In this document: positions 29,887 to 38,606 of the stretch, piece by piece
Numbering within the stretch: the stretch's first letter is position 1
How the letters are laid out: each line of letters opens with the position of its first letter
Assembly (NCBI RefSeq): GCF_017873135.1
Contig: NZ_JAGGJV010000009.1
Span: 1-64,000, forward strand
Reading direction: 5' to 3'
Length of the DNA: 64,000 nucleotides
Source: Rhizobium herbae
Lineage (GTDB): Bacteria; Pseudomonadota; Alphaproteobacteria; Rhizobiales; Rhizobiaceae
Notes under the pieces: generated by a model
Database searches by the model: none
Told to the model about the DNA's origin: nothing
What the model saw: the letters and a program-made list of their open reading frames with translations, nothing else
Position numbers and translations under genes: made by a program

Positions 29887-30319
29887 GCACGGACGATGCC
29901 TTGGAAAAGTCCATCTGGCCGGCATAACGCTCCTTCAGCACGGCCATGACCTTGCCCATGTCCTTCGGGCCGCTTGCACCGGCTTCCGCGATCGCCGCGG
30001 CGACATTGGCGCGCACGTCCGCGTCCGACAGTTGCTTCGGCATGAAGCCCTGCACGACGACGATCTCGGCGCGTTCCTTGGCGGCAAGCTCCGGGCGGGC
30101 GTTGTCTTCGTAGATCTTCGCCGATTCCTCGCGCTGCTTGACCATCTTTGCCAGGATCTGCAGAATTTCGTCGTCGCTGGCCTCGCCCTTGCCGGCGCTG
30201 CGATTGGCGATATCGCGGGTCTTGATGTCGGCCTGAATCAGACGGACGGTAGAAAGCCGCGGCGCATCCTTCGATTTCATCGCATCCTTGAGGGCGGCAG
30301 CGAGTTGATCGCGTATCAT
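29861..30319 (-). CDS. GatB/YqeY domain protein
   Basis: 152 residues: MIRDQLAAALKDAMKSKDAPRLSTVRLIQADIKTRDIA, ILAKMVKQREESAKIYEDNARPELAAKERAEI and a C-terminal KDMGKVMAVLKERYAGQMDFSKASSVLKELL match the stand-alone YqeY family, related to the tRNA-binding tail of the GatB amidotransferase subunit. Its role may be in tRNA metabolism, but is unproven. ATG 30319 has AAGGAC. Divergent from carA, a common alphaproteobacterial arrangement. Confidence 0.92.
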   Translation of the reverse strand: MIRDQLAAALKDAMKSKDAPRLSTVRLIQADIKTRDIANRSAGKGEASDDEILQILAKMVKQREESAKIYEDNARPELAAKERAEIVVVQGFMPKQLSDADVRANVAAAIAEAGASGPKDMGKVMAVLKERYAGQMDFSKASSVLKELLSAA

Positions 30320-30600
30320 TGTCCTTACTCCTGTTTGATGGCGCTTCATAAACCAGCCGGACGAGAGGGAGCAAACGAATTGCGTCAATCCGCGGTAAAA
30401 GCATAAGGAAAAGCCCGATCCGCCCGTCTTCAAGATTGACCTTGGCGGATGCTGCGGCTATTGACCGTCACCTGCACCAACATCGTGACCAGGCCTGACA
30501 GCGCGCGCCCATCGCCCGCATCTGCCCGCCTGCAAACCAAAACGGCCGGCCGGCGTTCCCTTGAACGTCCGCCATGCGCCGCCTGAACGGGATGAAGATT

Positions 30601-31806
30601 ATGACCGCGACAGCGCCCTGGACCACCGCAAAACCAACCGCCCTGCTCGTTCTGGCCGATGGCACCGTCATCGAGGGCAAGGGCATCGGCGCCACCGGCA
30701 AGGTGCAGGCCGAAGTGGTCTTCAACACGGCGCTCACCGGCTACCAGGAGATCATGACCGACCCGTCCTATCTCGGCCAGATCGTCACCTTCACCTTCCC
30801 GCACATCGGCAATATCGGCGCCAATGACGCGGATATCGAGGACCTGACGCCGGCAGCCCGCCACGGCGCGGTCGGCGTCATCTTCAAGGCCGACATCACC
30901 GCGCCGTCCAGCTACCGCGCCGAAAAGCATCTCGACGCCTGGCTGAAGGCGCGCGGTATCATCGGGCTTAGCGGCATCGACACGCGGGCGCTGACGGCCT
31001 GGATCCGCGAGAACGGCGCCCCGAACGCGGTGATCGCCCACGACCCGAACGGCGTCTTCGACATCGAGTCGCTGAAGGCGGAAGCGAAAGCCTGGAGTGG
31101 GCTCGAAGGACTCGACCTCGCAAGGCAAGCCTCCTCCGGCCAGACCTCGCGCTGGAGCGAAAAGCCCTGGGTCTGGAACGAAGGCTACGACGAACTGACC
31201 GAGGCCGACACGACGCATCATGTCGTGGCGCTCGACTATGGCGTCAAGCGCAACATCCTGCGCCTGTTCACAGGCCTTGGCTGCAAGGTTACCGTGATGC
31301 CGGCAACGACATCGGCCGAAGAGGTTCTGGCGCAAAAGCCGGATGGTATCTTCCTGTCGAACGGCCCGGGGGATCCGGCAGCGACCGGCGAATATGCGGT
31401 TCCGGTGATCCAGGAACTGATCAAGAGCGATATCCCGCTATTCGGCATCTGCCTCGGCCACCAGATGCTCGGTCTTGCGCTCGGCGCCACGACCGAGAAG
31501 ATGCATCAGGGCCACCACGGCGCCAACCATCCGGTGAAAGACCATACGACCGGCAAGGTCGAGATCGTCTCGATGAACCACGGCTTCGCGGTGGATTCGA
31601 AGTCCCTCCCGGAAGGCGTTGAAGAGACTCACGTTTCCCTGTTCGACGGCACCAATTGCGGCCTGCGCCTCACCGGCAAGCCGGTGTTCTCGGTCCAGCA
31701 TCACCCGGAAGCCTCGCCAGGCCCGCAGGACAGCCACTACCTCTTCCGCCGCTTCATCAACCTGGTGCGCGAGAAGAAGGGCGAACCGGCCCTCGCAGAA
31801 CGTTGA
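30601..31806 (+). CDS. carA: Carbamoyl-phosphate synthase small (glutaminase) subunit
   Basis: 401 residues. N-terminal CarA domain (LVLADGTVIEGKGIGATGKVQAEVVFNTALTGYQEIMTDPSY) and class I glutamine amidotransferase domain with nucleophile Cys in FGICLGHQMLGLALG and His/Glu in QHHPEASPGP. It supplies ammonia from glutamine to CarB for pyrimidine and arginine synthesis. I used ATG 30601 (MTATAPW); a longer start at 30574 adds nine residues. carB lies about 14.5 kb away rather than adjacent. An intrinsic terminator follows. Confidence 0.96.
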   Translation: MTATAPWTTAKPTALLVLADGTVIEGKGIGATGKVQAEVVFNTALTGYQEIMTDPSYLGQIVTFTFPHIGNIGANDADIEDLTPAARHGAVGVIFKADITAPSSYRAEKHLDAWLKARGIIGLSGIDTRALTAWIRENGAPNAVIAHDPNGVFDIESLKAEAKAWSGLEGLDLARQASSGQTSRWSEKPWVWNEGYDELTEADTTHHVVALDYGVKRNILRLFTGLGCKVTVMPATTSAEEVLAQKPDGIFLSNGPGDPAATGEYAVPVIQELIKSDIPLFGICLGHQMLGLALGATTEKMHQGHHGANHPVKDHTTGKVEIVSMNHGFAVDSKSLPEGVEETHVSLFDGTNCGLRLTGKPVFSVQHHPEASPGPQDSHYLFRRFINLVREKKGEPALAER

Positions 31807-31826
31807 GATTTAGCGTCATTGAACGG

Positions 31827-31867
31827 CGAAAAGCCCCGGTCTCTCAAAGGAGTACCGAGGCTTTTGC
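31827..31867. terminator. Bidirectional intrinsic terminator after carA
   Basis: AAAAGCC-CGGT (31829-31840) pairs with ACCG-AGGCTTTT (31854-31865), with T residues on both sides. It sits between the convergent carA and VOC genes and can serve both. Confidence 0.75.
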
Positions 31868-31869
31868 GT

Positions 31870-32253
31870 TTAGCCGTTGAAGACCACGGACAGCTTGTTG
31901 CCGGCCGGGTCGCGCATATAGGCCGAGTACCAGTCCGGCCCATATTGCGGACGAGCGCCTGGCGCTCCTTCGTCGGTGCCGCCATTGGCGAGCGCCGCAT
32001 GGTAGAAGGCATCGACCTCCGCATGCGATTTCACCATGAAGCCGACCATGGTGCCGTTGCCGGGTGTCGCCGGTTCGTTGTTGAACGGTTCGCAGACCCA
32101 CAGAAGGAAGCCTTCGCCAGTCCCGCCCAGTGTATAGCCACGCCAGCCCGGATAGTTGGCGTGGGCGCTCCAGCCGATTGTGGCCAGGGTCGCGTCGTAG
32201 AAGCGCACCGACGCTGCATGATCCAATGTTCCAACAGTCGCATAAGCGGTCAT
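31870..32253 (-). CDS. VOC-superfamily (glyoxalase/bleomycin-resistance fold) protein
   Basis: 127 residues. HAASVRFYDATLATIGW and a C-terminal YSAYMRDPAGNKLSVVFNG are the two beta-alpha-beta-beta-beta module signatures of the VOC fold. Metal ligands cannot be assigned firmly. Strong ribosome site GGAGG before ATG 32253. A GAAC-N7-GAAC (LexA-type) site lies 43 bases upstream, so damage-inducible expression is possible. Confidence 0.85.
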   Translation of the reverse strand: MTAYATVGTLDHAASVRFYDATLATIGWSAHANYPGWRGYTLGGTGEGFLLWVCEPFNNEPATPGNGTMVGFMVKSHAEVDAFYHAALANGGTDEGAPGARPQYGPDWYSAYMRDPAGNKLSVVFNG

Positions 32254-32295
32254 TTTATCCTCCGTTTGATCATCGCCAGCCTAAACGAGAAAACG

Positions 32296-32310
32296 GAACA
32301 AATAAAGAAC
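32296..32310 (-). promoter_or_regulatory. Candidate LexA (SOS) box, GTTC-N7-GTTC
   Basis: GAAC 32296-32299 and GAAC 32307-32310 separated by seven bases; on the minus strand this reads GTTC-N7-GTTC, the alphaproteobacterial LexA consensus. It lies in an AT-rich stretch 43 bases before the VOC gene. One such match in 64 kb could arise by chance, but its promoter position is notable. Confidence 0.45.
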
Positions 32311-32347
32311 AAAAATAACACAGCAAGGCTGCGATCGGGCTTCCAGT

Positions 32348-32905
32348 TCAGTGTCCCTCCGCTGACTTCACCCTGGCCCAGGCATCCCGCGTCAGTCGAA
32401 AGCACATCCAGTTCACCGGCGAACCGGAAATATCCAGCACCGCATCATAGGCATGCGTCGCGCCGAGTTTGGCGGTCGCCTTCTGCGAGCGGATATTGGC
32501 GGGGTCGATGTGGAACCACACGTCATTGACGCTCTTGAAAGCATGATCGAGCATCAGGCGCTTGATCTCGAAATTGGTCGCCCCGCCCCAGTAGGCATTG
32601 TTGAGGAAGGTGAAGCCGATCGAGACCGCCTGCGGCTGGTCCGGCGCCAGGTAATAGCGCGAGCAGCCAATCAATTTACCGGTAGCCCGATCGATGAAAA
32701 CCAGCGTGCCCTTGCTGGCCAACTGGGCGTCGAAATACTGGCGGAAAAGATCCGGCTTGTACCGTTCCCTGGCCGGGTGCCCTGCCCAGACGGCCGGATC
32801 ACTGCCGGCCGCATAGAGCCCGTCGAAATCATCGGCCTTCAGGGGACGCAGAACAAGCGTTTCACCGATCAGTTCCGGCTGAAAGTTCAGTGCGTTTTCC
32901 GGCAT
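32348..32905 (-). CDS. GNAT-family N-acetyltransferase (RimJ-like)
   Basis: 185 residues. ETLVLRPLKADDFDGLYAAGSDPAVWAGHP and NNAYWGGATNFEIKRLMLDHAFKSVNDVWFHIDPANIRSQKATAKLGA fit the RimJ/RimL-type acetyltransferases that use acetyl-CoA; the AYWGGATNFEIK segment occupies the acetyl-CoA pyrophosphate-binding place. ATG 32905 is chosen because GGAG lies six bases before it; ATG 32911 is two codons upstream. Substrate unknown. Confidence 0.85.
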   Translation of the reverse strand: MPENALNFQPELIGETLVLRPLKADDFDGLYAAGSDPAVWAGHPARERYKPDLFRQYFDAQLASKGTLVFIDRATGKLIGCSRYYLAPDQPQAVSIGFTFLNNAYWGGATNFEIKRLMLDHAFKSVNDVWFHIDPANIRSQKATAKLGATHAYDAVLDISGSPVNWMCFRLTRDAWARVKSAEGH

Positions 32906-32932
32906 GTCCATCTCCGCGCTTGACAGATCGTC

Positions 32933-34339
32933 CTATGCCGGTAGAGCCAGCAACTTCCGCTCCCGCGACAGAAACCGGAAGAAGCGCCAGGTCAGCGTGA
33001 TGCTGGCGGCGGCAAGGCCGAGGACGAAGCCGTACCAGACGCCGACGCCGCCGAAGCCGAAATGGAAGGCGAGCAGATAGGCGGCGAAAAAACCGATCGC
33101 CCAGTAGGACACCAGCGCCAGGATCATCGGCACGGTAGTGTCCTTCAGGCCGCGCAGCATGCCAGCGGCCAAGGCCTGGACGCCATCGACCAGCTGGAAC
33201 GCTCCGGCGATGACGATCAGCGGACCGGCATAGGCGAGAACCTGCGCCGCATCCGGCCGGCTTGTATCGAGATACATCGCGGCAAGCTCGTGCGAAAACA
33301 CCGCGAAGACGAAGCTGCCGATCAGGGCAAATCCGCAGCCGATGACCAGCACGGCAATCGCCGCCCGCTTGATCCCCTCGGCATCCCGCCTGCCATGGGC
33401 AAGACCGATGCGCACGGTGGCCACCTGCGCCAGACCGAGCGGCACCATGAAGGCGATGGAGGCGAACTGCAGGGCGATACCATGGGCAGCGAGTTCGACG
33501 GTGCCGATCATGCCCATCAAAAGCGAGGCGACGGTGAACAGGCTGACCTCGGCCAGGATGGTGACGGCGATCGGCAGGCCGAGCTTGACGACGTCCTTCA
33601 GCACCGGCCAGTCAGGCCGCCAGAAGCGCACGAATATCTCGTAGGAACGGGTCTGCGGCTGAAGCTGGATATAGGCATAGAGCAGCACGAAGCTCAGCGT
33701 GTTGACCACGAACGCCGAGATGGCGGCACCGACGATGCCGAGCGCAGGCGCGCCGAAATGACCGTAGATGAACACGTAGCACAGCGCCGCGTTGCTGAGC
33801 AGCACGATGATCGTCACATAGAGGATGATGCCGGCGCGTTCCAGCGAGCTCAGGAACCCGCGCAGGACCATGAACAGCAATGCCGGGAACATGCCCCAGA
33901 GCGCAACGCGCAGATAGCTTCCGGCAAGAGCCGCCACCTCCGGCTGCTGACCGAGCATCCGCAAAACATGTTCCGCCTGCCACAGGACAGGCATCGTCAG
34001 CACGCCATAGCCGAGCACGGCCCACATGCCCATGCGCACGGCGCGGCGAACGGCAACGCGGTCGCCCCGCCCTTCGGCCTGGGCTACGATCGGCACGACG
34101 GCATTGGCAAATCCGGAGCCGAAGATGAAGACGGTGAAGAACATCTGGGCGGCCAGAACCATCGCCGCCAGTTCCGTCGTACCGAGACGACCGACCATCA
34201 GTACATCGGTGGCATGGATGGCAAACTGCGCCAGCTGCGCGCCAACGAAGGGCACGCCCAGCACGATGCTGGCGCGATAATGCGCCGGCCAGGAGTTATC
34301 TGTGCGGACGGCCGCCTGATTTGGGGTCGAAGTCAGCAT
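32933..34339 (-). CDS. MATE-family multidrug efflux transporter (NorM-like)
   Basis: 468 residues and 12 membrane segments, in two similar six-helix halves. The N-half has ATDVLMVGRLGTTELAAMVLA and the C-half GTVELAAHGIALQFASIAFMVPLGLAQVATVRIGLAHGR, both MATE signatures. Expected to use a Na+ or H+ gradient to expel cationic drugs. Start ATG 34339 is the likely one; longer readings lack a ribosome site. No regulator is adjacent. Confidence 0.92.
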   Translation of the reverse strand: MLTSTPNQAAVRTDNSWPAHYRASIVLGVPFVGAQLAQFAIHATDVLMVGRLGTTELAAMVLAAQMFFTVFIFGSGFANAVVPIVAQAEGRGDRVAVRRAVRMGMWAVLGYGVLTMPVLWQAEHVLRMLGQQPEVAALAGSYLRVALWGMFPALLFMVLRGFLSSLERAGIILYVTIIVLLSNAALCYVFIYGHFGAPALGIVGAAISAFVVNTLSFVLLYAYIQLQPQTRSYEIFVRFWRPDWPVLKDVVKLGLPIAVTILAEVSLFTVASLLMGMIGTVELAAHGIALQFASIAFMVPLGLAQVATVRIGLAHGRRDAEGIKRAAIAVLVIGCGFALIGSFVFAVFSHELAAMYLDTSRPDAAQVLAYAGPLIVIAGAFQLVDGVQALAAGMLRGLKDTTVPMILALVSYWAIGFFAAYLLAFHFGFGGVGVWYGFVLGLAAASITLTWRFFRFLSRERKLLALPA

Positions 34340-34578
34340 GATGAGAAACGAGCCTTGGCTTCGTCGCAGCCGGAATGGGCCGCACGACGGAAGAGACGGA
34401 AATAGAACAACCGGTCGCAAAGCACCAGCAACAAAGGCCAAAGTGCTTATATTTTCATCCAAACATCACAAAAATTGATCGTTTTTCGTGCAAACCCAGG
34501 GCAACAATACACGCAAAAATCAACTCTTGATTGCGCTCAAGAATATGATCTACTCGTCATGAATTGGCGGGGGCCTTC

Positions 34579-36150
34579 ATGAAATTCGATCGAGAAAAAA
34601 GACACTGTTTGCTCATGGCTGGCGTTCTGCTTGCGGGAAGCCTTCTCATGGGCTGCACCTCGACCAGTTCGGCTCTCTACAGGGGAGCCGGCGAGCCCGG
34701 CTGTTCCGGCGTCTTTACAACCGATGAAGACGGCATCGAAACACCGAACGGCACAGGATATTCCTGCATGATCGCGACCTACCGGTTGCCGGAAGCAGGA
34801 AACGAGGGCTGGCTGGCGGAGAACGAAAAGCGCTACAAATTGGCGTTTCTGGAGTTTGACGAAAGATCGCTGGGTTTGAAGCATCAACCGGGCAAGGCAT
34901 CAGCGCAAAGCCAGGCACTTTTGGCTGCGCTGCAATCCGACAAACAGAAATACGTCATTACCTTCGTCCACGGCTGGCGCCATGATGCCAATCTGCAGGA
35001 CAACGATGTCCGCCGATTTCGGGTCCTGCTGGCCTACGCCAGAAGCTTCCTGAACTGGCGCTGCCAGGAGAAACGCCGCTATTGCGATACGGAGGTTGTC
35101 GGGGTCTATATAGGTTGGCGGGGGAAATCCGTCCACGAACCGGCAAACGAAACAATCGGCACCGCGCTGGCCGCTCCGACGTTCTGGGCACGCAAACGTC
35201 AGAGCGAAAAACACGCGCCCTTCGTCATCGAGCAGATCGACGAAATTCAAGCACAGCTCAACCTTGATCCCGGCAATCCGGATGCTGATAAAATGATGGT
35301 CATCGGCCATTCCTTCGGTGGCAACCTGCTGGCGACCGGATTGAAAACGAGAGCCATCAATTCCGTCATCGCACACAAAACGGGAACGGAAATGACTCCG
35401 CTTCTGGGCGATTTGACCGTCCTCATCAACCCGGCATCGGAAGCGCACAACTGGATCGATATACAGAAGGCCATGCGATCGAAGGTGGCCGGCGTCAGCG
35501 GGGATATCGCCGCTATCGATCGAACGTCTGCCTGGGAAAAGGAATACCCGCAAAGGCAACGTCCGATTTATGTTTCGCTCACCGCGACCGACAACTGGGC
35601 GGTGAGTGAAACGAAGGGCAAGAAGGTGGCCTATGACTGGGCTACCGGCGTGGCTTTTCCGGCTGGGCAGCTGGCAGTCCTGCGCTTAGCCGAAGACCGG
35701 CGCCATGCGATCGGACACGTACTTCCGCGAAAGAACTACCATTTTGGCGCGACACACGAGATCGTTACCAACGACGGGTCGGAGAAAAATACCAGTTACG
35801 CGCAATCAGCGACAAGAACAGATACTCAATGCGTGAGCATGGACGGCTGGCTCAGCGCAACGCGGCAGCGTTCCCCCTCCGGATGGGACAGCCATTACAC
35901 CGAGCACGGACAAAACAAACTCACATTTGTATCCCGAACGCCAAGGGTCAACTACCAGATCAGACAGGTACTTTGGCCAGAACACAGCCGCGGCGATATA
36001 TCATATGAGCCGGCAAATTCGCCGTTCTGGAACATGCGGGCCTTTTCCAACGTCATCGCAGACCACGGCGGCTATGTGAACTATCCCATGTGGTGCGCCC
36101 TCAATCAGATGGTCCTGGATGATGTGACCGGCAAACCGGCGTCGCAGTAA
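34579..36150 (+). CDS. Lipoprotein with alpha/beta-hydrolase fold
   Basis: 523 residues. A basic start (MKFDREKRH), a hydrophobic stretch and the lipobox LLMGC indicate a lipoprotein cleaved before Cys, so it should sit in the envelope. Further on, YVITFVHGWRHDANLQDND is an oxyanion-hole type HG motif and MVIGHSFGGNLLATGL contains the nucleophile elbow GHSFGG. Thus a probable serine esterase or lipase; the late His is in a weakly conserved C-terminal half. It resembles the DUF900-type protein at 51525-52556 around the HG motif. Stand-alone gene, convergent with the MFS gene (25-base gap). Confidence 0.75.
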   Translation: MKFDREKRHCLLMAGVLLAGSLLMGCTSTSSALYRGAGEPGCSGVFTTDEDGIETPNGTGYSCMIATYRLPEAGNEGWLAENEKRYKLAFLEFDERSLGLKHQPGKASAQSQALLAALQSDKQKYVITFVHGWRHDANLQDNDVRRFRVLLAYARSFLNWRCQEKRRYCDTEVVGVYIGWRGKSVHEPANETIGTALAAPTFWARKRQSEKHAPFVIEQIDEIQAQLNLDPGNPDADKMMVIGHSFGGNLLATGLKTRAINSVIAHKTGTEMTPLLGDLTVLINPASEAHNWIDIQKAMRSKVAGVSGDIAAIDRTSAWEKEYPQRQRPIYVSLTATDNWAVSETKGKKVAYDWATGVAFPAGQLAVLRLAEDRRHAIGHVLPRKNYHFGATHEIVTNDGSEKNTSYAQSATRTDTQCVSMDGWLSATRQRSPSGWDSHYTEHGQNKLTFVSRTPRVNYQIRQVLWPEHSRGDISYEPANSPFWNMRAFSNVIADHGGYVNYPMWCALNQMVLDDVTGKPASQ

Positions 36151-36175
36151 AAACAAGGAAGGGCCAAGCGATGCC

Positions 36176-37432
36176 TCACACCGCCCGTGCCAGATCATTG
36201 CCGTCTTCCGCCGCCGCGGGTATCGGCCGCACCTTCAGAAGGTAAATCGTAACGGCCAAAGCAACGAAGACGGCGCCAAGAAGATAGGGGGCGCCAGCGA
36301 AGGTGACGGTGGCCTGTGGCGCGGTGAAAACGCTGAAGATTTGCGCGAACATCAGCGGTCCGAGGATCGTTGTGAAGCTGGAAATGCTCGACAGCGCGCC
36401 TTGCAGCTCTCCTTGCGCCGATGGCGGCACCTTGGCAGACGCGATGCTGCGCAGCGGCGGGTCGGCGAGCGCTTCGAGGCAGGTGGCGAGGATGACGGCA
36501 TAGATCATCCAGCCCTGGAACGCGAAGGCATAGCCGAAAAGGCCGAGACCGGTGAAAATCAGGCCGACCGCGCCTGCCTTCCACTCGCCAAGACGCGGGA
36601 TAGCCTTCGGCAACACGAAGGCCATGACCAGCGCGCCACAGACACCGAAGATGCCGAGCGACAGGCCGATCTGTCCTTCACTCCAATTGTAGCGATAGGA
36701 GGCGACGAAGGACCAGACGGCCGGATAGACCGCATGCGCCTGCCAGAACAGGAAGAACACCAGCAGTACCCAGCCGATGCCAGGATAGTTGCGCATCTGT
36801 TTCAAGGCACCCAGCGGATTGGCGCGCCTCCATTCGAAACGGCGACGGTTGTGACTTTCCAGCGTCTCCGGCAGCAGGAACCAGGCGACGGCGAAGTTGA
36901 CGAAGGACAGGGCGGCGGCACCATAGAAGGGAATGCGCGGGCCAAATTCGCCCAAAAGGCCGCCCAGCACCGGCCCGAGCGCAAACCCCGTACCGAAGGC
37001 GATACCGATCAGGCCGAAATTCTTGGCACGGTTGGTATCGTCGCTGACATCGGCGATATAGGCTGCGGCAGTGGAAAAGCTGGCGCCGCTGATGCCGGCC
37101 AGCACCCGTCCGACGAACAGCATCCAGTAGGTTGCCGCCAACGCGCAGATCAGATTATCGAGTGCAAAGGTCAGGACAGAGGCAAGCAGGATAGGCCGCC
37201 GGCCGAAGCGATCCGACAGGTTGCCAATCAATGGCGCGAAGACGAACTGCATGCCGGAATAGACCAGCATCAGCCAGCCGCCATCGACCGCCGCTTCGCT
37301 GATCGTATCGCCCGTCAGCTCCTTCAGATAGGCCGGCAACACCGGCACGATGATGGCGATGCCCATGATATCGAGGAACAGGATGACGAAAACGAGGAAT
37401 AGGCCGCGCCGCGCTGACTTGGGGTCGATCAT
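36176..37432 (-). CDS. MFS transporter of the TetA/TCR type
   Basis: 418 residues, 12 membrane segments. ILFLDIMGIAIIVPVLPAYLKEL, the motif A GNLSDRFGRRPILL, and FGLIGIAFGTGFALGPVLGGLLGEFGPRIPFYGAAALSFVNF are typical of the tetracycline-resistance-type (TCR) transporters. Start ATG 37432 has AGAGG eight bases upstream; ATG 37453 is in frame but poorly spaced. A perfect palindrome at 37533-37548 lies about 100 bases upstream and may be the operator. Second TetA-type pump in the window, not closely like the first beyond family motifs. Confidence 0.88.
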   Translation of the reverse strand: MIDPKSARRGLFLVFVILFLDIMGIAIIVPVLPAYLKELTGDTISEAAVDGGWLMLVYSGMQFVFAPLIGNLSDRFGRRPILLASVLTFALDNLICALAATYWMLFVGRVLAGISGASFSTAAAYIADVSDDTNRAKNFGLIGIAFGTGFALGPVLGGLLGEFGPRIPFYGAAALSFVNFAVAWFLLPETLESHNRRRFEWRRANPLGALKQMRNYPGIGWVLLVFFLFWQAHAVYPAVWSFVASYRYNWSEGQIGLSLGIFGVCGALVMAFVLPKAIPRLGEWKAGAVGLIFTGLGLFGYAFAFQGWMIYAVILATCLEALADPPLRSIASAKVPPSAQGELQGALSSISSFTTILGPLMFAQIFSVFTAPQATVTFAGAPYLLGAVFVALAVTIYLLKVRPIPAAAEDGNDLARAV

Positions 37433-37532
37433 CGAACAAACCTCTTTTTGCATCCGCCCTTGCGCGGATACAGAACGCGAACGGGGACTGGCAAATCGTC
37501 TCTATCGAAAAAAAGAGACCGAAACAATACGT

Positions 37533-37548
37533 GAACATTTCAATGTTC
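37533..37548. promoter_or_regulatory. Palindrome GAACATT-TC-AATGTTC before the MFS gene
   Basis: Perfect 7-base inverted repeat, with an extra GGGAACATTG half-site near 37563-37572. It sits between the LysR end and the MFS start (37432). The length and symmetry suit a TetR- or GntR-type dimer; no such gene is adjacent. Confidence 0.5.
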
Positions 37549-37588
37549 GTGATGATTGCTTCGGGAACATTGATGTGGGGTTGAGCGG

Positions 37589-38488
37589 CTAGCTTCGCGG
37601 CCGGCTCTTCAGGAAATCGACGAAGGCCCGCAGCGGCGGCGGCATGTGCTTGCGGCTTGCATAATAGAGATAGGGGCCGGGAAAGTCCGGCATCCAGTCC
37701 GCAAGGATGGGCACCAGCTCGCCGCGGGCAATCGCGGGCGCCAGGAAGTCCTCGAATGTGGCGATGATGCCGAGGCCGGCAATCGCGGCGCTGATTTCCA
37801 GCTCCAGCGTATTGGCGGTGATGCGGGCCTTCGGCGAAATGCGTACCGTCTCGTCGCCACGTTCGAACTCCCATGAATGCATGTTGCCGCTGGCAAAGCG
37901 GTGACGGATGCAGGCATGATCGAGGATGTCGCGCGGGTGGCGAGGCTCACCATGGGCAAGCAGGTAGGCGGGGGACGCGGCGGTGACAAAGCGCTGGCGG
38001 CGCGGGCCGATCGGCACCGCGATCATGTCCTTTTCCAGCCGCTCGTCATAACGCACGCCGGCATCGAAACCGGCGGCCAGCACGTCGATGAAACTGTCGT
38101 CGGCGCTGACCTCCAGCGTGATGCCGGGATAGGCCTTGAGGAAATCGGCGATAAGATCCGGCAGGACGGCGCGGGCAACGACGGTGGCGACGTTCAGGCG
38201 CAGGGTCCCGGTGGCGGTGTCGCGAAAGCTGCCGATCTGGTCGAGCGCCAGGGCAACCTCACTGAGCGCCGGCGAGAGCCTTTCCATCAGCTGTTCGCCC
38301 GCCTCCGTCAGGGTGACGCTGCGGGTGGTGCGGTTGAGCAGGCGGACGCCGAGCCTCTCCTCAAGACGCCGCAGCGCTTCGCTGAGCGAGGATGCCGAAA
38401 CGCCACGCCGGCGGGCGGCGGCGCGAAAATTGCGCTCCCGCGCCACGGCGGTAAAGGCATCGAGGTCGGCCAGCGGCAGATCGGTCAT
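37589..38488 (-). CDS. LysR-family transcriptional regulator
   Basis: 299 residues. N-terminal winged helix (LDAFTAVARERNFRAAARRRGVSASSLSEALRRLEERLGVRLLNRTTRSVTLTEAG) and a periplasmic-binding-like effector domain. It is in the group that regulates oxidoreductase genes. Start ATG 38488 with GGAAAA upstream. It is divergent from the aldo/keto reductase gene across 118 bases, the classical LysR arrangement, so that gene is the likely target. Confidence 0.9.
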   Translation of the reverse strand: MTDLPLADLDAFTAVARERNFRAAARRRGVSASSLSEALRRLEERLGVRLLNRTTRSVTLTEAGEQLMERLSPALSEVALALDQIGSFRDTATGTLRLNVATVVARAVLPDLIADFLKAYPGITLEVSADDSFIDVLAAGFDAGVRYDERLEKDMIAVPIGPRRQRFVTAASPAYLLAHGEPRHPRDILDHACIRHRFASGNMHSWEFERGDETVRISPKARITANTLELEISAAIAGLGIIATFEDFLAPAIARGELVPILADWMPDFPGPYLYYASRKHMPPPLRAFVDFLKSRPRS

Positions 38489-38606
38489 TGTACGATTTTC
38501 CAAACAGCTTGTGCGCGTTGAGGCGGATTATCGCACAAAGTCTTTCGCGGTAAAACCACGTCCGAACACGACGCCGCCTGCGCGGCTGAAACCAAGGAGA
38601 AGCGAC

